From JALORV01 sp963702595 (lineage in GTDB: Bacteria > Pseudomonadota > Gammaproteobacteria > Burkholderiales > Burkholderiaceae_F): a DNA stretch of 64,000 nt. The notes under the pieces are model-generated. The model searched no databases. It saw only the letters and a list, made by a program, of their open reading frames with translations, and was not told the DNA's origin. The stretch lies in assembly GCA_963702595.1 (NCBI GenBank), contig CAVPDC010000024.1, positions 15,831-79,830 of the forward strand, read 5' to 3'. The translations under genes and the position numbers were made by a program. Below are positions 35,229-44,805 of this stretch, in pieces; within the stretch, counting starts at the first letter, position 1; each line of letters begins with the position of its first letter.

Positions 35229-37461
35229 ATGGACATGGCCGCCAAGTTTCAGGACCAGACGGTCTTTCACATGACCGGCAAGCGCGCGGGCGAAGGGCTC
35301 GCGGAGCTGGCGCCCGGTCTTCGCCCTGCCCTCCTCGCGGCCTACCGGGACCTGGGCCGGCTGCGCTACGACTATCCGGTCGTACTGCTGGAGCGCGACG
35401 CAGGCAGCCAGTATGTCAAGTCGCTATCGACCCTAATGGGCGAGCTCATCGCCGGCATCGCACCGCGAGGCATCGAGGGCGAGCGCGTGCGCAAGCAACT
35501 GCTACGACTCGAGCACGAGATCCGCATCCTGTCCGCCAGCGGCGCACGGGGCTCGCTCAAGGACCTGTGGCTGCGGGCCGTGGACAAGGCCGCGGGCCGC
35601 GACGACGACATGCGGATCGCTTTGCGTGACGCCGTCGCGTCGCTCGAGGACGATGGCGAGGTCATCGACTGCGACCGGACGCTTGCCTCGCGCTTCCTGT
35701 CGCGCGCCTGGCACAACGTCCACGCCGAGAAGGCGACCGAGTTTCGCAGCCAGGTCGATCACCTGGTGCGCAAACTGTCGGACATCCTGCGCGCCGCCTT
35801 CGCGCATTCACAGGCCGGCCAGCAGCCTGAGGCGCTGAAGTCGGGGTTCGGCTCGCTGCACGACTCGGTCTTCGACTTCTCCGCGATGTCGCGCCTAGTG
35901 GCGCGCAATGTGCCCCAGGACGAGCTGCCGCCGCAACGGAGGCAACGAATCGAGTGGGCGCTCGGGGTCCTTCGCAGCCAGCCGTTTTATCCCGATCCGA
36001 CCCGAACTGGTGCCGAGGCAACCTACGGGTTCGTCTTTAGCGACTGCGCGACGGCGATCGAGGCGCACCGCACGCGCCTGCCGAAGCTGGTCGAGGTGGT
36101 AAAGGCGGTGGCCATCGCCGACCTTGAGGCTCGCGGCGGCTATGTCGAGGCCGATCACGACGCGTTCTTCGAACGCTTCGACGAGCATGCGCTGACGGCG
36201 GACGACCTCGCGCAGTTCCCCGACTATCTCGTCTGCATTCCCCCGGAGCGCAACGATGCGCCGGAAAATGCAATGCTGATGGAAATGCTGTCGGCCGGCA
36301 TGCCTGTGAAGGTCCTGGTGCAGCACACCGACCTGCTGGAAGAAGCCGCGATTGGCCAGGGCCACTTTGCGTTCGGCATCCGCAGCGCGCGGCTGGCGAC
36401 AACGGCCATGGGGCTGGGCGGCATGTTCGTCATTCAGTCCACGGTCTCGAACCTCTACGCCTTGCGCGACCGCGTGCGCCGTGGCATGAGCTGCCGCGGC
36501 CCAGCGCTGTTCAGCCTTTTTACCGGATCGCCGGCCGAAGCAAGCGACCTGGCGCCTTACCTGACCGCAGCGGCAGCGATGAAGTCGCGTGCGTTCCCGG
36601 CGTTTACCTACGACGCCGACGCCGGCACCAACTGGGCCACGCGCTTCTCATTCGAGAACAACCGCAATCCGGAGGAGGACTGGCCCGGTGAGGAGTTCGC
36701 ATACGCCGACGACGACCTGCAACGTGTGCAGGAACGGGTCCGCTTCACCTACGCCGACTTCGTGCTGTGCGACCGACGCCATGCGCATCACTTCGCCGTG
36801 GTGCCGCGCGACCGCTGGACCACCGCGATGGTGCCGGTCGCGGACTGGCTGGCGCTGTCGGAGAAGGACGCCGCCGAGCGCATCCCATTCGCGCTAGCCG
36901 TTGACGATGCGAACCGGCTGCACCGCGTCATCGTCGACTCGCGCCTGATGCAGGCGACGCGGCGCTGCGTGCTGCTCTGGCACCGGCTGCAGGAGCACGG
37001 CGGCATCCACAACTCGCACGCCGAGCAGGCGCTGGCGCGGGAGAAGGCGGCGTGGGAAGAACAGAAGCGGCAGGAGATTGAAGCACTGAAGCAGGCCGCG
37101 CCTGCAGGAGGCCCAGGCACCGCCCCGGCCGAGGTTGCCGCCGCGCCCGCCACCGCCTCGGCCGTGCCCGCGGCACCGACAGAGGCGGCCGCCGAGGCGA
37201 CGCGGCCGCCGTCGGACGAGCCCTGGATCGAAACGATCCGCTGCTCGAGCTGCAACGAGTGCCAGAACATCAACGACCGGCTCTTCGCGTACAACGACAA
37301 CAAGCAGGCCTACTTCAAGGACCTCGGCGCCGGGACCTACCGGCAGATCGTCGAGGCGGCCGAGGCCTGCCAGGTAGCGATCATCCACCCGGGCAAGCCG
37401 AAGAATCCTGAACGAACCCGGGCTCGAGGAATTGCTGGAGCGCGCGAAGCCGTTCCTGTAG
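35229..37461 (+). CDS. Large kor-linked protein ending in a ferredoxin-like Fe-S domain (one apparent frameshift)
   Basis: About 744 residues; I do not recognise the main body. The first 250 residues are helical with many charged residues. Residues about 330-560 contain conserved-looking blocks such as DYLVCIPPERNDAPENAML, GGMFVIQSTVSNLYALRDR and ADFVLCDRRHAHHFAVVP. An Ala/Pro/Glu linker follows, then RCSSCNECQNINDR with a later AEACQVAIIHPGKPKNP, a single 4Fe-4S ferredoxin-like motif. At 37409-37412 one extra base seems present: shifting phase there gives NEPGLEELLERAKPFL and a stop at 37461. Without the shift the frame runs on to 38192 through the ComB-like gene. Probably an accessory electron-transfer subunit of the second kor complex. 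Confidence 0.7.
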
Positions 37462-37484
37462 AGATACGTGGCACCGGGCCGGCG

Positions 37485-38192
37485 ATGAAGATCCTGCGCT
37501 CGGACCTCGCGCACGGTCATGAACTTGAAGGCGCGGTCGTTGTCATCGACGTGCTGCGGGCCTTCACGACCGCGGCCTATGCATTTGCCGCCGGCGCCCG
37601 ATCGATGATCGCGGCCGACTCGCTCGACAGTGTCGCGCGGCTGCGCAGCCGCTACCCGGCGTCGATGACGATGGGGGCCCTGCCCGGCGGTCGGCCCGTT
37701 CCCGGAATGGACTTCGGCAACTCGCCTGCCGAAATCATCGGTCGCGACTTGTCGGGCATCACGCTCATCCAGTTCACCGCTGGCGGAGTCAAGGGGCTGG
37801 TGGATTGTGACCACGCCACCGAGGTGCTCGCGGGCAGCCTGGTCTGTGCCCGCTCGACGGCGCGCTATATCCGCACGCTGGCGCCGTCCACCGTCACGCT
37901 CGTCATCACCGGACTGTGGACCGACCGCGACGGCGACGAGGACCACGCCTGTGCTGACCTGATCGAGGCCTACCTGCGCGGGGAATGTCCGGAAGTCACC
38001 GCGTACGAAGAACGCGTGCGCCAGTCGGACTTCGGCCGCCGGTTCGGCGACAGCACCCACCCGCACCTGCCGGCCGCCGATCTCAACCTGTGCGCCGCCG
38101 CCGACCGTTTCGGATTCGCGATGCCAATGCGTCGGACCGGTCACGGACTGGTCATCGAACCGGTGGCGCTGGCGTTTCTGCCGTCCGCCTGA
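37485..38192 (+). CDS. 2-phosphosulfolactate phosphatase-like protein (ComB family)
   Basis: About 235 residues. VVVIDVLRAFTTAAYAFAAG near the start, MDFGNSPAEI, a GG-containing loop QFTAGGVKGL and the late DEDHACADLIEAYL region are those of the ComB phosphatase family, best known for coenzyme M synthesis in methanogens. Many bacterial homologues have no known substrate, and no coenzyme M genes are seen. The stop-free frame is continuous with the upstream kor-linked gene, but the family start lies at ATG 37485 and the upstream gene closes at 37461 in the adjacent phase, so I treat them as separate. Confidence 0.75.
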   Translation: MKILRSDLAHGHELEGAVVVIDVLRAFTTAAYAFAAGARSMIAADSLDSVARLRSRYPASMTMGALPGGRPVPGMDFGNSPAEIIGRDLSGITLIQFTAGGVKGLVDCDHATEVLAGSLVCARSTARYIRTLAPSTVTLVITGLWTDRDGDEDHACADLIEAYLRGECPEVTAYEERVRQSDFGRRFGDSTHPHLPAADLNLCAAADRFGFAMPMRRTGHGLVIEPVALAFLPSA

Positions 38193-38248
38193 CGAACGGT
38201 CGAATTGACAGCGCGATTGCGGCGCGGCATCGTGAACGCACAACGCCA

Positions 38249-38734
38249 ATGCTCAAACTGCTTTCCGTCCTGATGGCCTTGCTGCTGGCAGCACCGCTGC
38301 CGGTCTTGGCGCAGCTGTACAAGTGGCTCGATGCGGATGGCGTCGTCAACTACGGCGACCTTCCGCCGCCGAATGCATCGAATGTGCAGGCCGTGGGCCC
38401 GACCTCGCTGAGCGTCGTTCCGGGCGTGCCGAAGGAGCAGATGGAAGCCATGCGCGAGCGAGACGAGCAGCGCCGCCAGGAGGCGCTGCAGCGCGAGGCC
38501 GACGAGGCACGCGCCCGCGCCAGCGTGCGGGCGGCAAGCGGGGTGCCGTCCGAGCTCCAGTCTTACGAAGAATATGCCTACGACTATGACTACGGTCCGG
38601 TCTTCGGCTACGGACCACCCCGCGTCCGGCGGCCCGGCGCAAACCGATCACGGCCGCATCCCCCGATCGCTAAGCCGACGCCCCCGGCCCAGCCAATGCC
38701 GCTCGGGGAGCCGTCGATTCTTCTGGGGCGCTAG
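38249..38734 (+). CDS. DUF4124-domain exported protein
   Basis: A 161-residue protein with a signal peptide (LKLLSVLMALLLAAPLPVLA) followed immediately by a DUF4124 domain (LYKWLDADGVVNYGDLPP). A short coiled-coil of Glu/Arg/Ala follows, then a Tyr/Gly/Pro-rich tail (EEYAYDYDYGPVFGYGPP). DUF4124 proteins are common small periplasmic proteins of beta- and gammaproteobacteria without an established function. Convergent with gltA. Confidence 0.82.
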   Translation: MLKLLSVLMALLLAAPLPVLAQLYKWLDADGVVNYGDLPPPNASNVQAVGPTSLSVVPGVPKEQMEAMRERDEQRRQEALQREADEARARASVRAASGVPSELQSYEEYAYDYDYGPVFGYGPPRVRRPGANRSRPHPPIAKPTPPAQPMPLGEPSILLGR

Positions 38735-38765
38735 CAGCCGGCCGAGCCTCGCCGATCCCGCGAAC

Positions 38766-38789
38766 GAAAGCGGCGCCCGCAGGCGCCGC
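38766..38789 (-). terminator. Intrinsic terminator of gltA
   Basis: GCGGCGCC (38770-38777) and GGCGCCGC (38782-38789) form a perfect 8-bp stem with a 4-base loop. On the minus strand it is followed by TTTCGTT. It lies 22 bases past the gltA stop, between the convergent DUF4124 and gltA genes. The T run is short and broken, so efficiency is uncertain. Confidence 0.6.
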
Positions 38790-38811
38790 CATCATCGACA
38801 ACGGATTGGCC

Positions 38812-40128
<1,317 letters not shown>

Positions 40129-40155
40129 GGTCTTTTTCCCGGGTTCGAGGTGAGA

Positions 40156-40422
40156 TCAGACGGACCGGAGTCCGTCCAGGACAGTGCGAACGGCATTGTG
40201 ATCGAGAGTGCCGGCCGGCTCTTTGCGCGCCAGCAAAAGGTCGAGAAGTTCGTTGTCCGGGAGGTCCAGGAGCGCCTCCAGTGCCAGGACGTCGTCGACC
40301 GTGAGGCTCGCCTCATGCCGGTCCAGGTAACGGGTGACGATGATGTCGTTTTCCAGCAACCCCCGCCTTGCGCGCCAGCGCAGCCTGCGCCTTTCGAGAT
40401 CGCCGAGCACGACGGCGCTCAC
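40156..40422 (-). CDS. sdhE: Succinate dehydrogenase FAD assembly factor SdhE
   Basis: An 88-residue protein. RRGLLENDIIVTRYLDRH contains the RGxxE motif that helps attach FAD covalently to SdhA; the rest is the small helical SdhE fold (ALEALLDLPDNELLDLLLAR). No ATG precedes the motif, so GTG at 40422, two bases from the sdhB stop, is taken as the start. Flanked by sdhB and gltA, the standard place for the gene. Confidence 0.92.
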   Translation of the reverse strand: MSAVVLGDLERRRLRWRARRGLLENDIIVTRYLDRHEASLTVDDVLALEALLDLPDNELLDLLLARKEPAGTLDHNAVRTVLDGLRSV

Positions 40423-40424
40423 GG

Positions 40425-41186
40425 TCAGACTTCGCGGCGAACCAGCATGTCGCGGATCTTGCCGATCGCCCGGGTCGGATTCAGCTCTTTGGGGCAGACG
40501 TCCACGCAATTCATGATCGTGTGGCAGCGGAACAGCCGGTAGGGGTCGTTCAGGTTGTCGAGCCGCTCGTTGGTAGCCTGGTCACGGCTGTCGGCGATGA
40601 AGCGGTACGCCTGCAGCAGTCCGGCGGGGCCGACGAACTTGTCCGGGTTCCACCAGAAACTCGGGCAGCTGGTCGAGCAGCAGGCACACAGGATGCACTC
40701 GTAGAGGCCGTTCAGTTCCTCGCGCTCCTCGGGCGACTGCAGCCGCTCCTTCTCCGGCGGCGGCGTGTCGTTGATGAGGAACGGCTTGATCGAGTTGTAC
40801 TGCTTGAAGAACTGCGACATGTCGACGATCAGGTCGCGGATCACCGGCAGGCCCGGGAGCGGCCGCAAGACGATCGGCTCCTTCAGATCACGCAGGTTGG
40901 TAATGCACGCCAGGCCGTTCCTGCCGTTGATGTTCATCGCGTCCGAACCGCACACGCCCTCGCGGCAGGACCGGCGGAAGGCGACGCTGTCGTCGAAGTC
41001 CGCCTTGATGCGCATCAGCGCATCCAGCAGCATCTTGTCGGTGGGCTGCAGCTGGACCTCAAGCTTCTGCATGTACGGCTTTGGGTCCTTGTCCGGGTCG
41101 TAGCGGTAGATCTCGAATCGAACCGTCCGCACCCCCGTCGCGGCTCCTGCCACCGCATTGCTCTCAACGTTGCTGTTCGCCGTCAT
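40425..41186 (-). CDS. sdhB: Succinate dehydrogenase iron-sulfur subunit
   Basis: A 253-residue subunit. The N-terminal 2Fe-2S cysteines are in RRSCREGVCGSD and the GLACIT segment; the C-terminal 4Fe-4S/3Fe-4S motifs are ECILCACCSTSCPS and CHTIMNCVDVCPKELNP. It carries electrons from SdhA to quinone. A GAGG sequence lies 7 bases before the ATG. It is separated from sdhA by 142 bases holding a terminator-like structure. Confidence 0.96.
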   Translation of the reverse strand: MTANSNVESNAVAGAATGVRTVRFEIYRYDPDKDPKPYMQKLEVQLQPTDKMLLDALMRIKADFDDSVAFRRSCREGVCGSDAMNINGRNGLACITNLRDLKEPIVLRPLPGLPVIRDLIVDMSQFFKQYNSIKPFLINDTPPPEKERLQSPEEREELNGLYECILCACCSTSCPSFWWNPDKFVGPAGLLQAYRFIADSRDQATNERLDNLNDPYRLFRCHTIMNCVDVCPKELNPTRAIGKIRDMLVRREV

Positions 41187-41250
41187 GCTTCGACCTCAGT
41201 AAGAACCAGTCGCGCCACCATCGACCGGCCACGCGCCCTGCCGTTGTGAT

Positions 41251-41285
41251 GAAAAAAATCGTCTGGCTCCGCCAGCGAATTTTTC
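41251..41285 (-). terminator. Intrinsic terminator between sdhA and sdhB
   Basis: On the minus strand, TTCG-CTGGC-GGA-GCCAG-ACGA is followed by seven Ts and preceded by five As. The stem has five perfect CG-rich pairs, extended by TCG/CGA across a one-base bulge, with a 3-base loop. This is a good Rho-independent terminator inside the sdhCDAB-sdhE-gltA operon, 64 bases before the sdhB start; no clear promoter is visible between it and sdhB. Confidence 0.7.
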
Positions 41286-41294
41286 TAACCCTAG

Positions 41295-41324
41295 CGCGCA
41301 AAAGTAGGGGTGCACTTTTGCGCG
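41295..41324 (-). other. Perfect 11-bp stem-loop just after sdhA
   Basis: CGCGCAAAAGT (41295-41305) and ACTTTTGCGCG (41314-41324) are exact inverted repeats around an 8-base loop, starting 4 bases past the sdhA stop on the transcribed strand. No T run follows. Eleven perfect pairs with an 8-base loop is unlikely by chance; it could protect the sdhCDA message from 3' decay or act with the terminator that follows. Confidence 0.6.
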
Positions 41325-41328
41325 GCTC

Positions 41329-43104
41329 CTAGAACGTTCGCTTCTTCGGTTCGAAGGTCGGGACCGTGAGCGGCTTCATGTTCACCGGCTTGTAGTCGAG
41401 CCGGTTGCCATCCGAAAAAAACAGCGTGTGCTTGATCCAGTGCGTGTCGTCGCGCTCCGGGAAGTCGTCGCGCGCGTGCGCGCCGCGGCTCTCGGTGCGG
41501 GCCGCCGCGGATACGATCGTCGCCTTGGCGGTCTCCACCAGGTTGTCGAGTTCCAGCGCCTCGATGCGCGCCGTATTAAAAACCTTGGACTTGTCGCCGA
41601 TCGCCACATTTTTGGCGCGCTCGGCCAGTTCCATGATCTTGGCTACGCCCTCGTCGAGCAGCTTGCCGGTGCGGAATACACCGCAGTGGGTCTGCATCGC
41701 CTTGCGGATGGCATTGGCGACGTCCTGCACACGTTCGCCCTTGTCGCGCGCGTCGAGTGCCGCCAAGCGCGCCGCCGTCGCATCGCCGGCGTCCCCTGGC
41801 AGGGGACGATGCTCCTGCGCCTTGAAGTTCTGACCGACGATGTGATTGCCGGCCGCGCGGCCGAACACCACGAGGTCGAGCAGCGAGTTCGTGCCGAGGC
41901 GGTTCGCACCATGCACCGAAACGCACGCGCATTCACCGATGGCGTACAGGCCCTCGATAACCGTGTTCGGGTTGCCGGCTTTCGGGGCGACGACCTGGCC
42001 GTGGTAATTGGTTGGTATGCCGCCCATCTGATAGTGAATCGTCGGAACGACCGGGATCGGCTCCTTGATCGGATCGACGTTGGCGAACTTGATCGCGATC
42101 TCGCGGATCGATGGCAGCCGCTTCATGATCGTATCGGCGCCGAGATGGTCGAGCTTCAGCAGAACGTGGTCCTTGTGCGGGCCACAGCCGCGCCCTTCCT
42201 TGATCTCCTGGTCCATGCTGCGCGAGACAAAGTCGCGCGGCGCGAGGTCCTTCAGCGTCGGCGCATAGCGCTCCATGAAGCGTTCGCCATTGCAGTTGAG
42301 CAGGATTCCGCCTTCGCCACGCACGCCTTCGGTGATCAGCACGCCCGCGCCGGCCACGCCGGTCGGGTGGAACTGCCAGAACTCCATGTCCTCGAGCGGC
42401 AGCCCCGCGCGCGCCACCATGCCCATGCCGTCGCCGGTATTGATGTAGGCGTTGGTCGAGGCGTCCCAGATGCGCCCGGCGCCACCGGTCGCCAGCACCG
42501 TGACCTTCGATTCGAAGATCATCACGTCGCCGGTTTCCATCTCGAGCGCGACGACGCCGACCACGGCGCCTTCCGCGTCGCGTATCAGGTCGAGCGCCAT
42601 CCATTCGACGAAGAACTGTGTGCGCTCACGCACGTTGCGCTGGTACAGCGTGTGCAGCAGTGCGTGTCCGGTGCGGTCCGCGGCCGCGCAGGCGCGCGGC
42701 ACCGGCTTTTCACCAAAATTCGCGGAGTGCCCGCCAAACGGCCGTTGGTAGATCGTGCCGTCCGGGTTACGGTCAAACGGCATGCCGAAGTGCTCGAGTT
42801 CGTACACGACCTTCGGGGCCTCGCGGCACATGAACTCGATCGCGTCCTGGTCGCCCAGGTAGTCCGAGCCCTTGACCGTGTCGAACATGTGCCAGAGCCA
42901 CGTGTCCTCGGTCATGTTGCCGAGCGACGCGCCAATGCCTCCCTGCGCGGCCACCGTGTGCGAGCGGGTCGGGAAGACTTTCGACAGCACCGCGACGTTC
43001 AGGCCAGCCTGCGCCAGCTGCAGGGAGCACCGCATGCCCGAGCCACCCGCGCCGACGATCACCGCGTCAAAGCGACGACGGGCCACTTTCGATGCAACCG
43101 CCAT
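41329..43104 (-). CDS. sdhA: Succinate dehydrogenase flavoprotein subunit
   Basis: A 591-residue flavoprotein. FAD motif VGAGGSGMRCSLQLAQAGLN; covalent FAD histidine in RSHTVAAQGGIGASLGN; substrate-site region HPTGVAGAGVLITEGVRGEG and HGANRLGTNSLLDLVVFGRA. The C-terminal R/H-rich helical domain ends with KKRTF. It oxidises succinate to fumarate in complex II. Follows sdhD by 3 bases. Confidence 0.97.
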   Translation of the reverse strand: MAVASKVARRRFDAVIVGAGGSGMRCSLQLAQAGLNVAVLSKVFPTRSHTVAAQGGIGASLGNMTEDTWLWHMFDTVKGSDYLGDQDAIEFMCREAPKVVYELEHFGMPFDRNPDGTIYQRPFGGHSANFGEKPVPRACAAADRTGHALLHTLYQRNVRERTQFFVEWMALDLIRDAEGAVVGVVALEMETGDVMIFESKVTVLATGGAGRIWDASTNAYINTGDGMGMVARAGLPLEDMEFWQFHPTGVAGAGVLITEGVRGEGGILLNCNGERFMERYAPTLKDLAPRDFVSRSMDQEIKEGRGCGPHKDHVLLKLDHLGADTIMKRLPSIREIAIKFANVDPIKEPIPVVPTIHYQMGGIPTNYHGQVVAPKAGNPNTVIEGLYAIGECACVSVHGANRLGTNSLLDLVVFGRAAGNHIVGQNFKAQEHRPLPGDAGDATAARLAALDARDKGERVQDVANAIRKAMQTHCGVFRTGKLLDEGVAKIMELAERAKNVAIGDKSKVFNTARIEALELDNLVETAKATIVSAAARTESRGAHARDDFPERDDTHWIKHTLFFSDGNRLDYKPVNMKPLTVPTFEPKKRTF

Positions 43105-43107
43105 GAA

Positions 43108-43485
43108 TCAGACTCTCCAGAGAATCTGCACGGACCATACCGCGCAGAACACCAGCCAGAGCACCGTCAGCGTCTGCAGAGCCACCCGGATCCCTGTGGG
43201 CTTGACATAGTCCATCCAGATATCACGCACGCCGATCCACGCGTGATAAAAAAGCGCGAACAGCGCGACCAGCGTCACGATCTTCATCCAGACCGGCACG
43301 AACACTCCTGCCCACGCGTCGTAGCCGCCGGCGGCACCGAGCAGCAGGCGCAGAACGACGAGCAGCGAGAACGCGGACAGGATGATCGCCGTCAGTCGCT
43401 GCAGCAGGAATGCGCCGACGCCCTTGTGCGCGCCAACGACGATGCGTTTGGAACCGATGCCCTCGGGCGACGCGGTCGTATTCAT
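43108..43485 (-). CDS. sdhD: Succinate dehydrogenase membrane anchor subunit D
   Basis: A 125-residue protein with three membrane segments (AFLLQRLTAIILSAFSLLVV, VPVWMKIVTLVALFALFYHAW and a C-terminal WLVFCAVWSVQIL). The HAWIGVRDIWMDYVKP segment carries the heme-ligand histidine and quinone-site aspartate/tyrosine typical of SdhD. The ATG overlaps the sdhC stop (ATGA); the longer frame upstream is sdhC in another phase. Confidence 0.93.
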   Translation of the reverse strand: MNTTASPEGIGSKRIVVGAHKGVGAFLLQRLTAIILSAFSLLVVLRLLLGAAGGYDAWAGVFVPVWMKIVTLVALFALFYHAWIGVRDIWMDYVKPTGIRVALQTLTVLWLVFCAVWSVQILWRV

Positions 43486-43901
43486 CAAAACACTCCAAAC
43501 AGCTTGAGCGCAACCAGCACCGTCAGCGGTAGGCTGATCCAGAACACGGCCAGCGCACTGGTGCGTGCGGCCGACTTTTCCACTCCAACGTGCAGGTCGA
43601 GCAGCAGGTAGCGGATGCCCGCGATGAGATGGTGGAGAAAGGCCCAGATCAGCACTAGCAGCACCAGCTTGCCGAACCAATGCGACGCGACTTCGACCAG
43701 ACGCGCAAAGCTGAGTTCGGACATCAGGCTCAGATCGAACAACCACAGAAGCAGGGGCAACGCGAGAAACAGCAGCGCTCCGCTTACGCGGTGCAGGATC
43801 GACACCATGCCAGGCGGCGGCAGCTTGTACTGCAGGATCTGCGTGACGTGGATGTTGCGGATCTGCGGACGGGCTTTGCCGGCGACTGGAGTGGAGCTCA
43901 T
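43485..43901 (-). CDS. sdhC: Succinate dehydrogenase cytochrome b556 subunit
   Basis: A 138-residue anchor with three hydrophobic segments. The N-terminal ILQYKLPPPGMVSILHRVSG is the SdhC signature that contributes to the quinone site, and HHLIAGIRYLLLD holds the heme-ligand histidine. It begins 66 bases after the gntR stop on the same strand, so it could be read from the gntR promoter or from a weak internal one. Confidence 0.94.
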   Translation of the reverse strand: MSSTPVAGKARPQIRNIHVTQILQYKLPPPGMVSILHRVSGALLFLALPLLLWLFDLSLMSELSFARLVEVASHWFGKLVLLVLIWAFLHHLIAGIRYLLLDLHVGVEKSAARTSALAVFWISLPLTVLVALKLFGVF

Positions 43902-43967
43902 TGTTATTGCGATCTTGGCGCCCTGGAGAGACGCAGTATTCTGAACGAATTGATGCGACGGACCAAA

Positions 43968-44732
43968 TCAGGTAAGCGTGTTGCGATAGTGGTAATGCGT
44001 CGTCTCGTACAGGCCGCGGCGTACTTCGACAGGCCGATCTCCGTATGAATACGACACGCGTTCAACCATCAGCAACGGAGAGCGTTCGTCCACGCCGAGC
44101 AGTTCTGCCGCGCCGCGCTCGGCGCTGACCGCCCTTAGGTTTTCTTCCGCGCGAATCATCCGCGTACCGAACTCGGTCTCGAAAAGACCATAAAGTGGAC
44201 CCTTGTATTCGGCGAGCCGCTCTGCGGTAAGTCCCTTGAACTGCGCACCCGGCAGCCAGATTTCCTCTACCACGATCGGATCGGCACCGAAGCTCAGTAA
44301 CCGGCGCAGGTAAACAACCGCATCGCCGGTTCGCAGTTCGAGCAGGCGCGCGATATCGGCCGACGCGCGGGCGCGCCGGCACTCGAGGAAGCGGCTCTGC
44401 GGCGCAGCGGGCTCGCCTTCGTCCGGAATGACACGCAGGAAACGAAACTGCGCGCGCGGCTCATGATGGGTGGCAACGAAAGTGCCCTTCCCCTGCCGGC
44501 GCACGAGCAGGTTCTCCGCCGCCAGTTCGTCGACCGCCTTGCGTACGGTCCCCTGGCTGACCTGGAAACGCGCGGCAAGCTCGATCTCGCTCGGAATGAG
44601 TTCACCCGGCTTCCATTCGCCCTGATCCAGGCTCTTCAGCACCAGATCCTTGATCTGGCGATACAGCGGCGAGAACACCGGCGGCCGCGCAGGCCTAGCC
44701 GGGACCTCAGTCGAGTCGTCGTTCGTGACCAC
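43968..44732 (-). CDS. GntR-family transcriptional regulator (HutC/UTRA type)
   Basis: A 254-residue regulator. The winged helix-turn-helix is residues about 22-85 (LIPSEIELAARFQVSQGTVRKAVDEL, wing RRQGKGTFV). Residues about 100-245 form a UTRA ligand-binding domain, with SPLLMVERVSYSYGDRPVE typical. It lies upstream of sdhCDAB-sdhE-gltA and divergent from mdh, so it probably controls TCA gene expression in response to a carboxylate or related metabolite; this is inferred from position. The start is GTG at 44732. Confidence 0.9.
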   Translation of the reverse strand: MVTNDDSTEVPARPARPPVFSPLYRQIKDLVLKSLDQGEWKPGELIPSEIELAARFQVSQGTVRKAVDELAAENLLVRRQGKGTFVATHHEPRAQFRFLRVIPDEGEPAAPQSRFLECRRARASADIARLLELRTGDAVVYLRRLLSFGADPIVVEEIWLPGAQFKGLTAERLAEYKGPLYGLFETEFGTRMIRAEENLRAVSAERGAAELLGVDERSPLLMVERVSYSYGDRPVEVRRGLYETTHYHYRNTLT

Positions 44733-44779
44733 GGGGTGATTTCAGCACAGGGAAAGCATTGTTGTGTGATCTGCATTAA

Positions 44780-44805
44780 ATCATATGTCTTATATAAGAT
44801 ATAAT
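44780..44805. promoter_or_regulatory. Divergent gntR-sdh / mdh promoter with palindromic operator
   Basis: An AT-rich island stands out in GC-rich DNA. The perfect 12-base palindrome TCTTATATAAGA occupies 44788-44799. It is flanked by TATAAT on the plus strand (44800-44805, facing mdh) and TATGAT on the minus strand (44785-44780, facing gntR). Good -35 boxes are not visible on either side. A dimeric GntR protein bound at the palindrome would block both -10 regions, so it is the likely operator of the adjacent regulator. Confidence 0.6.

Noticed and set aside
35229..38192. Genuine fusion of the kor-linked protein with a ComB phosphatase
   Set aside because: The junction sequence is not domain-like, the adjacent phase closes the first protein naturally, and the second has its own start; a one-base error is simpler.
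41428..43611. 727-codon open frame antisense to sdhA
   Set aside because: Runs opposite the complete sdhA and into sdhD and sdhC; no domain features.
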